Of a DNA stretch of 64,000 nucleotides, positions 13,488 through 25,400 are shown in pieces. The stretch is taken from assembly GCA_037903355.1 (NCBI GenBank), contig JBAJFE010000026.1, positions 1,488,001-1,552,000 of the forward strand, in the 5' to 3' direction. Made by a program: the position numbers and the translations under genes. Source of the stretch: Trichuris trichiura. Lineage: Eukaryota > Nematoda > Enoplea > Trichinellida > Trichuridae. How positions within the stretch are numbered: the first letter of the stretch is position 1; each line of letters starts with the position of its first letter. The notes beneath the pieces are model-generated. The model worked only from the letters and a program-made list of their open reading frames with translations, was not told where the DNA came from and did not search any database.

Positions 13488-16400
13488 CTAACACCAGTCT
13501 TCTTGCTCAAATTCGGATAATGGTACGTCGACAGGTTGAGAGCAGACCAGCGCCTTGCGATCTGCCTTACTTGTCCTAACGGAGACGGGAGAGTTGCCAA
13601 AGCTCATCGGCAATAATTTCGAAGCAGAAACGCCTACGGAGCACGTAGGCTCGTATTCGCCATGGTCTTTGCGATACTTTGGCGTTTCACCGGGTTGAAA
13701 CGATTGAGAAAGGCGAAGACTACTTTGCAAAGGCCTATTGGAGACCTGATAAGGGCTACACCAGCTTTCGGGACTTAACCTTGAATAATTTGAATTGCCG
13801 TCGTCAATACGGGACGCCGGAGGCCTATAGTAGTCCAACTTCGCGCCATTGTCGCCGAGGGACCAACTGGATGACAAAGAAGACTCGTTCTCCTGACCAA
13901 CGCTGATAGGGGACATCAGGTCGCGTTCAAATATTTTCGGTTCGCCGTAGGCATTTCTCGATAGCAAAGGACCGCCCGCGTAAAAGTCGCTCATCGGATA
14001 TGAGCTTTCAGCGGCGCGGTCTGATGCAAATTGCCTTCTCGCTTTGAAATAGCCGCCAGACAGGTTGAAAGATGGACTGTCAACAAATCGTCTTTCGAGA
14101 CTGTACGTTCTTGGTCCTCCAAACTTGCGGCTATCACATGGGGACATTGCTAGCGACGTGGCGCTGCCTAGCGGCTCGTCTGCCCATTCGAAGTGGAATT
14201 TCGACGTTCCAGAAACTGGCGACAGTTGGCTGAACGAGTGAGTAGTACGACGCAGGTCGACAGACCTTGACGAATTCCTTCCATGCAACGGGGTTTCCTC
14301 CATTTTGGATGACTCATCGTCTCGTCTCTTTCCTGGAACTCATAAAAGATGCTCACTTGAGAGCTGGTGTGAAAATATGATAATTTTACTATCAAGAGGC
14401 TGCAGTTCGACCTGACTTTCAATCACGGGTGCAGGTTGTTGTCCTGCAAGTCCTTTTGCTGGTGTATACGCATCGTACGCGTCGCGAATTGACCGCGCCG
14501 CACAAGACGACGAGGGTGATTCAAAGCCGGCTTTTTGTCCGTCCGAAATTGCAAGCAATGCGGGATAGGACTCCTCAAAAATTATTACATCTCGAAAGCG
14601 AGAAAGCAGGCTCGTATCGGAAGAAAAGCCATCAATATATACTAAGGCTGTTTGATCGTAACTTATGAGCAAAAGCGGAAGTATTACTTGCAACGCTGAA
14701 TCGCTCCGCTTCGCATTGGGCTCCTCCGTAGGTACGACGAGTGGGAGACGTCTTCGACTAGCAACGGGACTGAAGCATAAATCAAAAGTTTCTATTTTGC
14801 TTAATATGAAGGAAAAGAAAAGTAAAATATGAAATTTTCAACTTATAGGCTCTATTACGTAAGTTCTAAAAGCAAGCTGAAAGCGCTAACGGCCAACTAA
14901 AATGATGAAATATAAAAGACTAAACGGTCGGAAGACTTTGAATTTTTTAAGCTTAAGTGACTAAGGGGCAAAACCTTACAGCGAGGATTCACTTTTCTTC
15001 GGCGCGACTACAGACGTGCTTCTTCCGGATTTTTCCTGATCACTACCGAATATTTTCTCTTTTCCTTTTAAGGCGGCGTCGACTAGACGACCCAGCAACC
15101 AAGGTGGTCGCTAAAAGTATGCAACACGTTTCAACATGCTCTCTTTCTCTCTTGCTGCATAACACTGTTACAATGATGGGTAGATCGCATGCTTCAGATT
15201 AGTATAATTTTAAACAATAAAAGTTGGTAAGTTCGAGAAAAAAATTAACCAATTGTAACATGCAGGTATAGAGTAGTGGTCGCCTTGCTGCTTTTTGGCA
15301 ACGCTAGCAGCTGATTTCTATTGACGGGAAAGTGTTTGAACCGACGGATCATGCCCAAATAGGGTTAGTGGCAAGAAATGAACCAATACTTGTACTTACT
15401 CCATCCGTATCATTACCCCAATATCGAGCGGTAGCTCTCGTTATCTGAATTGTCACATCAATCAAAAAGATGGTATTTTCTAGTCGACAAAACGTCAACG
15501 TGAGTAGATATCCCGTGTCGGCTCGTTAAAAATGAATACTCGATTAGCAGGTTTACACAGTCTGGTAACACATCGCATTTACGCTACGCAGCTATTTATC
15601 AAAGGCTAACTGTTGCGGGTACGTTGAGTATATGTAAGTTTAAAATGTTGCTTTTTGCAAACAAAAATTGACAATCTCACCTGCTCGCCGCGCCCGTTCT
15701 TTTTGGCTCGGTAATTTTCCACCATCAAAAGCGCCGTGTAGATTTTTCCCACCGTTAACTTATTCTCGCTTAGTTCTGAATGAGCGACTGGTTGGAGGCG
15801 GGAAATTTCAAAAATTAAGCAAAGATGAAAAGTTACGAGAATTGTCCGGCACGGCGAGATACGTTAGATGCTTTCTTGCGTGAAGAGGCCATAGCTTCTT
15901 TAGCGTTCTACGAAGCTCTTGATCGGCTTGATCCATTTCGTCAGCTAAACAACGTAATGGTACGATGCATAACCAGCAAAATTATTTCAAGAGGAAATCA
16001 TCAACATACCACTGCGCATCTTTATGCTTAAAGATTCCCGTATGAGCGCGAACAAAGTCGTAGTGAACTGAACAGTGCCGTCATCGTCCACTGGCATATT
16101 CATTCGAATCAAATGCTAAACAATAAGAATATACTTTACGTTCGCCGCTAAACTGAATGTCCAATCAACTACACTTTTTTTACAGAGGACCAAAGTTGGT
16201 CAGTTTTCAGCATGTGTGAAAAACAGGATTCACGAAAATTTGCTGGTAAAGGGACATATTTGGCCTAGAAAACTACGTAACGTAATATTACGTTACACCA
16301 ATGGATTCCTTTCATAAAGAAGCGTGGAAGATTATGCAGCAATTAAGAAATCTTAGATAATTAAAGAGCGATTAATAAACGGAAGAACAAAGTGAAGTTC

Positions 16401-19400
16401 ACCCATAGCACGGGTGGGGTTCGAACCCACGCGGACATTCGTCCATTAGATCTTAAGTCTAACGCCTTAACCACTCGGCCACCGTGCTGACACATAAAAC
16501 TCAGAAAAATATCCCGAAATGTATTGTCAGCACTGAAAGAGAATACTGTATACAAGAACTGCAAACCGTATCAGTTTTACTTCCAACAAATCAATTGAAA
16601 TTACTAAAAGTACATAACGCATATGCGCGACTTGTGCCCATACGAATGATATAGTAAAGCGACGTCAAGCAGACAGTAGCGCTATGCTTTGATACGAATG
16701 CTTTATCGCTTACAGTATGAAAAATAATTCGCTATTCTTTGAAAACGCAACGCTACATTGCTATCATAATATTCGTGAAGGAAAATGGAATGTTTGAAGA
16801 AAATTCCAACAAATCACGTTTCAGTACCACCGAGTAGAGCAGTAGCACAATCAACAAAAATAAAAATATAAAAAGCTGTTTTAAAAAGCGGTTGTTTCAT
16901 TACCTGTTAAAACATGCATGAAATAATGATCAAAAAATTACAAGCATCAACAGTCATCGCTAAAAAAACTAAATTTCATTCACGCAACACATTTCATTCC
17001 ATTAAAAAATACAGCAGTCAGATTGGTACTTACAGCATTGCGGAATTATCGTATGAAAACGCTGACGACAGCATAGAGAGCTCTGACGCATTAAATATGC
17101 ACAAGCTGACAACTGCACGTTCATTTGTTGAATAAGATTTTGTGCTTAGAAAAGTCCTCCTACAGTGGTAAACAGAGAGATGGTGACAGTGGTAACGAAG
17201 ACTTCTCTGCACACGTCACCACGAGTAAGAATAATGAAAATGCAAATGGTATATAGCACGGGTGGGGTTCGAACCCACGCGGACATCTGTCCATTAGATC
17301 TTAAGTCTAACGCCTTAACCACTCGGCCACCGTGCTGATGGAGATGAACCGAGGCAGCTCAGAGAACAAAACGCACAAAAAAACTGCATTGCGAACATTT
17401 TTAAAAAATGCCGTATATAGTAACGAGCCGGCATTGCAAAACTACTAGATGCTTCTTGAAACCAGTAAATCAAGGAGAGTTTCATGTTAGGTTTCTTCTA
17501 CGGAAAGTTTGTCTCATTGGAAAATTTTTAATTTTTCCGGAGCTTTCGGGTCAAACACAACCCGTCTTCATCGGTATTAAATGATTTAATACTGATGAAG
17601 ACCCGAAAGCACCGGAAAAATTAAAAATTTTCCAACGGGACAAACTTTCCGTAAAAGAAACCTAACGTAAATCAAAGCTATGGAAAAGGGATGCCTTGTA
17701 GCAGGCGCGTAGGTATTCATAGAGGAACTTCTATGACCAGAAAACCAAGAAGGAATGCCTTCAGCTTGTTTTCTTCATTACGGACACTTTATTGACTCGG
17801 GTCATCTCTATCAGCACGGTGGCCGAGTGGTTAAGGCGTTAGACTTAAGATCTAATGGACAAATGTCCGCGTGGGTTCAAACCCCACCCGTGCTATATAC
17901 CATTTGCATTTTCGTTATCGTGATGACGTGTACATTTCGTAACAGCTAAGTTTTCGTTACTACTGTTAAAGTCAATGTGCTTATTATAGAAAAACTACTT
18001 TCTAAGCACAAAATCCTATTCGACAAAGGGATTTGAAATTGTCGGCTTTCAAAGTTCGCCAATAGGATAGGTCAACACTTTTACAAGCCATTTGCCGCGA
18101 GTATGCAAATGCTGTTTTATCAACAACATAGAAAAACTTGAAAGTGAGTTTTATGGTAACGTCTTCCAAGCTGAATCAGACAGTATTAGTAGAAAAATAA
18201 TACTATTAGAACTTATAGATTGGCAAGGTCGACAATAATATATGCCCAAATAAGTCATTACGCCCATCAGAGGTTAACTGGTTCATCGTAAGAAACCATA
18301 TCGCCATTTCCAAACGATGACGTCAGAATAAGCAGATACGAAATACTCCTACAGATTAAGCACATGTATATTGCCTGTTTTCTCTGTCTATGCTGATAGC
18401 TGTACATCCAACTGCTTGTTTGACGTTCGTTCTTCAATTATGGACACTGTTCACCAACAACGTGAGAAAAACAGTACTTCTCCATAACAAACAGGTTGCG
18501 CTGTATATAGTGGCAATGAAAAAGCTTTGTAATACGGGACAGGTTTGAACCCATGTGGGTACTTGTCCATTAGATCTTAATTCTAAAACTTTTACCATCC
18601 CGAGTTGTCACAAAAAGTTACGCAATTATTCAACAGCCTTCTTAGTCCAATATGGAAAACAATTGAATGTAGTACGGCTGCAGCAACTACTTATGCTTTA
18701 GAAGCGCACTGACGAATAGGAGGAACATATATGTATACGTAATGTCATTGCTAATTCAACATGCCAGAACACTACTGGTGCCGTGGAAGGCTGGGTTACG
18801 TTCAGTCACTGTGGTAGGTGTTCGAATCTCACCACTGCTCTAACTTTACATTGAACACATATGTCGGCATTCAACCGTAGTCGTAAGCTCTCTTGCGCCT
18901 ACCGTAATGCCGTATAAAGATTAATGCAGTAGCTTCATAGTGCTGCCCACAATAGTGTACGGCTTCTAGGCTACTGCACAAGCATACTTTCGCTTGTACG
19001 AAATACAGAATAAAGGGCAGAAAGGGCTACTAATACTTTCAAAGAATAAAAATCAACTGTTTAAAACATACATACCTTGTATGCAAGTCTGTACGGGCAC
19101 TTGCGGCCAAAGCCAACCGGAGGCGGTATGTTGCGCAACATTTCGTACATATCTCTGTAGTGAATACGACCGCTGAACGAAAACAGAAAGCTGTCCCTAA
19201 AATCTTCTAAAAGCATTCGATGCAATATAGCTCACGTTGCCGCCGGGTCATATTCAGCCCACGCCCGAACAAACTCGTCCAAATGATGCGGTCCCAGTAT
19301 ACTCGAATCGCGCGTAAGGTAGTCAAAATTGTCCATAATGACGGCGACGAACAAGTTCAACATCTGAAAAAGAAAAACGATCAAACCAATCGGCAACAAA

Positions 19401-22400
19401 CCAAATGCCCATACCAAAAAGGAAGAAAGGAATACAAAGGAGGTAAAATAGGCGTAGGCAAAAGCGCTTCCGCATTCTCTCTGCGTTTTTCCCGTTCTTG
19501 GGTCGCAACGTCGATTGGCTACACAAGCCATGGTTACCTCCTGCCAAGCTTCTCCCGTAGCGCACCTGAGAGACGAAAGTGTAAGTAAAAACTATAAATA
19601 CATCTTACAATATTTTTTCCAACCTGAACAACAAAATAAGAGAGTTGAAAAATGTTTGGAAATTGTTGTGCCGGTTGATCTCGGTGTCTCCGTTAAGTTC
19701 AATGTTGCCAAACACCTTGTAAAGAAGAACGCGTTAAAAACAATCGCGGTCGCGGGGAGGAAAAAGAAAATATGCAAATTTTGTATACCTGCATACCGAC
19801 AATGGCGTAAATGAAAAAGAGCATGCCGATCAGCAGGCAAACGTAAGGCAACGCCTACAATGACGACATTTTGAGGATTCAAAAAGAAATGTCGACGGTC
19901 ACTTTGAACGACTGGACAAAAGTCCACAAAAGAATTCGAATCGTATAACCCTGTCGAAGTAGCTTGATCAATCTGGCAGCTCGGAAAAGTCGCAGAAAGC
20001 CAAGGCTAACAAAATTGCCGCCAAATTCGGTAACCAACGCGTCGGTAATGCTACCAATGACCGTTATGAAATCGAACGTATTCCAACCGTCCTTGAAGTA
20101 GTTCTGCAATCACGACAAATCAGTGACGTCATAATGAAGGCAGAATTTGCCAACCGACCCGGACGCCAAATGCTAATATTTTCAAAAGTGCTTCGATTGT
20201 AAATACAAAGGTGAGAGTGGAATTCAAGTAACGCAATACAGTACGGTACAACGGTGGCTCCTGATAATACTGCAAAGAAAAAACCAAAGCCCCTTTTCAA
20301 CCGATCAAGCAAAGACGTCGCCTACGCTCATCATTAGTATGATCGTATTCAAGCATATCATGGACATGATGAAGTATTCAAACGGCGTTGAAACAACCAT
20401 CTTCCATATTCGATACTTAATGGATTCCTTGTCGTCTGGAATGCAGCGACATACTGGGCGAGCGTTCAACGCGAAGTCAATGCATTGCTTCTAAAATCGA
20501 CAGTTGGGAAATGAAGAAGAGAAAAGAAGTTTGCCTGATTTTTGTCCAAGTCCGCTTCGATCAATTCCGCCTCGCCCTGCTCTTGAAATGTAATTATGAT
20601 CAAAGCGACAAAGATGTTAACAAAAAAGAATGGGAAGACAATAAAGTAGGCAACGTAGAAGAGAGCCAACTCAATGTGATTGAAAGGAATTGGGCCCTCA
20701 TTCTCTTCCGTTGTATCCACGGACGCTTGACGTATTCTAATTAAACGAACAGTAGTAGTAAAAGTTAGATTATTGAAAAGTTTCGCCTACGCTGGCCATC
20801 CCTCTCCGGTTGTTACCGTAAACAACGTCAGCATGGAATTAATAGTGTTGTCATAGTTGAAAGCAAAGGACTGCCATTCCCTCTGCAAAACCGACGGAGG
20901 GTCGTACTGGTTGCCGTAACGAAAAAAGTAACCCCTAAAAAAAGAATTTTTGAAGTTGCAAAGTAAAAAAAGGCAAGTAACAAGCTGGCGCTCTCTTACT
21001 GGCATTCGCTTTGAAATCTCTTCGTACGGTCGGTACAATAGAAGAATTTCCCTTTGAACAGTTGCACGGCAATGACGGCGAATATGAATTGGAACAGCAG
21101 GAAGACAACAAGAATGTTGAACACGTTCTTGACTGAATTGACAACGGAATCGAACACATACTAGACATCTAGCCTGTAAAGTAGCCGAACGAGACGGAAA
21201 AGTTTTACTTTCAACTTTGGAATGCGTTTGATCGTTTTCAACGGTCTCAGGACTCGTAGCACCCTGAGCGACTTCATTGTGCTCAGATTTTTGCCGGCTT
21301 TTGGTCTATCGCTGAAAAACGGGCCCACGCGTGATCGCGGGAACATAGTTGAGCGGTTGCGAAGCGCTTACGCGAAAACAAAACCAATCAACGCGCACAG
21401 AACAACCGTAGCGTCCATGAGGTTCCACCAGTCGCGGCAATAGGAACCCGGATGAATGATGACGCCCATGTCGATAACCTAAAAATCGATGGTCGAGTGA
21501 AGTTTTCAAAAAAAATTTCAAATCGCTTTGACCTTGAGAATCAATTCTACGGTAAACACCGCGGTAAAAGCGTAGTCCAGATAGTTTAGATACTTGTTGC
21601 GCGGATTCATGTCGTCGACGGGATCTTCGGCTGCCAGCGAAATGCTGCTCAGGCTTATCACCACCATAATTGCCATTTCAAAGTGCTTCGTACAAACCAC
21701 CTTGTGGACAGCCACTCGAATCCTGTCAAAGGTTGGCAAAACGGACGGATTTGCAACAGCGACGAGGCGACAAAGGGATGCAAGTTCAAAAACTACAGCT
21801 TACGGATTGGTAGGAGAGAAAATAAACATTGAGCTGTAGGGGACAACTTCTTTTGGTCCGCCAAAGGCACTTTCATCTTCGTCTATGGTTGTTGTCTTTG
21901 AAGAGTCGAAGGAAAGGCCTTAAACGTATCATTACTATAGGCTTTTTATCTCGCGCCAAATATGGGCATACCCTTTTTCTTCGAGTCGTCCACCGATCCT
22001 TCGACGCCTACGCACCGGCTAAACATATCCCGTCTTAGCAATTATAGGCGACGAGAGGAAAAAAGAACATTTACCCATCCAGAGTTTGAGCAAGTCTAGC
22101 ATTTCCATTTTGGGAAACAACAGACGCGTATTTGCTTCCGCCGTCAAAGTCGGCGTTCTAAAAATGGGCCCTTTTCAAGTACTGACGCCAAAAAAGGCTA
22201 CTATTTTACTTTCGCTTCGAAGGAAGAAAATTGGGATGCCTCAGCTTGCTCGACTTCGTAAGCTTCGTCGGCAGCGGTCAGCTCCTGCGCGTTGGCCAGA
22301 TTGTCAACTGCGATGGCCAAGAAAACATTCAATAGAGTATCTTCAAAAATAAAACATCAGAATAAGTCTTAAAACGCCAATTGATTAGTTCTTACAATTG

Positions 22401-25400
22401 CCAAATAGCACCAGTATGATAAAGTAGACGGAGTATATCATGCCGCCGGCGTAGATGCCTCCCTGAGATTCAATAGCTAAGTACATCACCTCATTCCAAT
22501 CTTCGCCTGTCAAAATTTGAAACACCGTTATCAGTGCCACCGGAAAGGTATCAAAGTGAGTTGGCGGACGGCCTTCGTCAAAATTGAATCTAAAGGCAAA
22601 GTGAGCTCAAGAAAGAGTGCGAAGTAGCTTACTCTCCACCGAAAAGTTGCATCCCAAGCAAAGCAAATATCAGAATAAACAAAAACAACAAAAACAGCAA
22701 GGAAAGAATGCTTCGCATAGAGTTCATCAGTGAGACGACCAAGTTGCGCAAACTGGTCCAATATCTGCAACAATGAACAAGTTGTGTTGCGCCGTTTGTA
22801 AAAAGAAGGAATTCTCTCACTTTGTCACTTTAAAAATTCGCAGCAACCGAAGAGCTCTCAGTACGGAGATGCCAAAAGAGCCGCCTTTCAACTCTTCCCA
22901 AATTACCTCCAAAAGGCTGCCAATGATCACCTGAACAAGTTGAACGCTAAAGTCGAATTGACGGAGCCGACAAATTACGATAAAGTCAAATATGTTGAAT
23001 GACGATTGGAAGTAGGAACCAATGCCCAAACCAAAAATCTTAAGCAGCATTTCGGACAGGAAAATTCCCAAGAAGACAAATTCAGCGTAATCTGAAAAAC
23101 CGACCACCGATAAGCGGCTTGAACAATTGGTCGCGTGCAAGTTTACAAAGGAAATCGTCCAGCCATTGCGGTTGCCCGTGATGCTCTATCGCCACGCAGA
23201 CGGTGTTCAAAAAGACGAGGGCGATTACAAGCCAGTAAGCAAACTGCGTTTTGATCAGTCTCCGAACCGCCAAACTGAGATATTTGTGCGCTGTAGCAAT
23301 TTTGATCAGCCTTATACTTACCGAAATCGCCTAAGACTTATAAATAAACTTCTTCTTCTCGTTCGGCCAGCATTGTCAGCTAAAGAAGCAAGCAAATGGG
23401 CGCGGTAAGTATGATCTTGTATGGTAAATAAAGCAGACTAATCACAAGGCATACAGGCAACTATATAGCACGAACTAAACTTCCTATAAAGCTTATGGAC
23501 TTTACGCGATACACATCGATGCTTCTGGCGTTTAAACATCGGAACATTCAAAAAAAGACTGCATGCAGCAAGGAGAAAGTGTGACTTTGCAATGCTACAA
23601 ACTTTAGGCAAGCTGGCAACAGGCACTACCATATACAGCTAATACGAATGCGCTGTCATAGCCTTTAAAATGTTTTTTTCAAACAACTATATTTTGCTTG
23701 ACTCCAAAATGCCTTAAATGGACATACGCTGTCTTGCAATTGGAGAAGATATGATTTGCCCTTCGCTAAACCTTTGTATTTTATTGTTATGCAAATGTTA
23801 GACGACTACGTAGACACTTTAAAAGTTCATTAATAGTTGCCACTCAAAATATCCCTCCTCTGATTCAGAGGAGGGATATTTTGAGTGGCAACTATTAATG
23901 TAGTGTAGAAAGGGCAGCGCTTTCGAAAAACTCGCTGTCATAGCTTCCCGGTAATCAATCACAAGTACACATGTTGTATACTTGGAACGCCGTAAACCAC
24001 AATGCCAATCAAATGCAAGTTGTCGGCCTCAACCCACGCATGCGTTAATTCCATTACGTTATAGACGGACGAAAACTTACAATCAAAGTAGCGCGGTGCT
24101 GCAAGATGCGCCGACGACTAATTTTCTAAACTGCTCTTATGTCATACTCTATTACTAATATTTCGTCAGGCAGCGACGGTCATTCGCCAGAGCGCTTTTG
24201 CCTACTTGGCCGCGCGGGAAAAGCGAAACATTCATTCACCTAAGCTTATACTTTTGACAAAGTCCAATAGGTTCACTCGGTTAAAATGCAACTATTCGTA
24301 CTTATTACTTCGCGACGAAAGGAGCAAGGCGGAAAGATCGATTTTTCCCGCCTTCGGGAAAGATGGAAACATTGACACAACCAAAAGAGCGCAATTAAGG
24401 AAGACCAGTTCGGTTACATGCAAATCGAACGCAAGGTGAACACGCTCGCGTGCCCGTAAAAGCAACTAAAGAATAATGTTGAAATCTTAAACCTTTGCAG
24501 CTTCGTTTACGGAAATTAACAAATCGATAGCTCGATACAAGTATGACAACTTTGACAGCATATAATTTTTTTCGCAATTATAAATTTGCGGCTGACTAGA
24601 CTTTTGGAGATCTGAATTTAAAAATTTAAACCAAAGCTACAGAACGCCTTAAAGTCAGGTACACATATGTAAAGGAGTTGAAAAGCTGAGGACGAAAGCG
24701 TGAATGCAACCAAGCGTCAGCTCGGTTTGCTGATAACGACATGAGCGTTTCCGCGACGAACCCGTTACGTCTGATCACGCCACAATGGCAGCTATGTATC
24801 AATTAATCCGCTCCACTATGCGGTAAATACTATTACAACTGCTCAATGAAGCTGAAACGGCGTTCGCATAAAATCAATGCCGTCGAAAGCTACTTGAAAC
24901 GCTGTTTACGCGCTAGCGCCTACTGGCCGTCAATGTGCTACTCTGAGCTAATCGGTCATCAAAAGCTCTTTAACAAAGGAACCATAAACAGCCTGGCGGA
25001 AAAGTCTCCTAAGTTGGGGAAGATACCATCGCCAAAGGCGTTTCACCGCGTGCTTGACGGCTGCACAATCACTACGACACTTCATGCCGCACAATTGACA
25101 TTCTACACAGCTATGCATACTACTCACCATAATCGGCATCGTCAAAATCTTCCATATCTTCGTCAGTGTCCGTCGACTGCTGGACAAGTTGTTTTAGCTG
25201 TTTGCTAACGGCCAAATGGCGCGCTACAAAGCCGCAAGGCAAACTTAAAGAATATTCCGACCCCGAGCGGTCCGTTAAGCAACAAAGACCGGCAAAGTCG
25301 CACTTTCTCCATACCGATCCAGCGCATGTACATCATTGTAAGCGCGAACAAGAGACAAACTACTTCTAAAGCTTTCAACAGGCACTACGCGACCGACCTA

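Larger units (their letters stand above)
16116..19075 (-). other. 2.96 kb Cav2 intron carrying a tRNA-Leu cluster
   Basis: The intron is bounded by the exon ending [11 protein letters not shown] (19076) and the exon starting HLIRMNMP (16115). It holds three tRNA-Leu(UAA) genes, one clear and one doubtful tRNA relic, a 181 bp palindromic element and a 20 bp palindrome. Most Cav2 introns are under 100 bp. Pol III genes inside a long Pol II intron are known in animals; the density here is notable. Confidence 0.9.

Noticed and set aside
16361..17949. Protein-like frames containing [13 protein letters not shown] (16361-16564 - and 17755-17949 +)
   Set aside because: They are translations of the tRNA-Leu genes; the shared peptide is a known artefact of this tRNA sequence.
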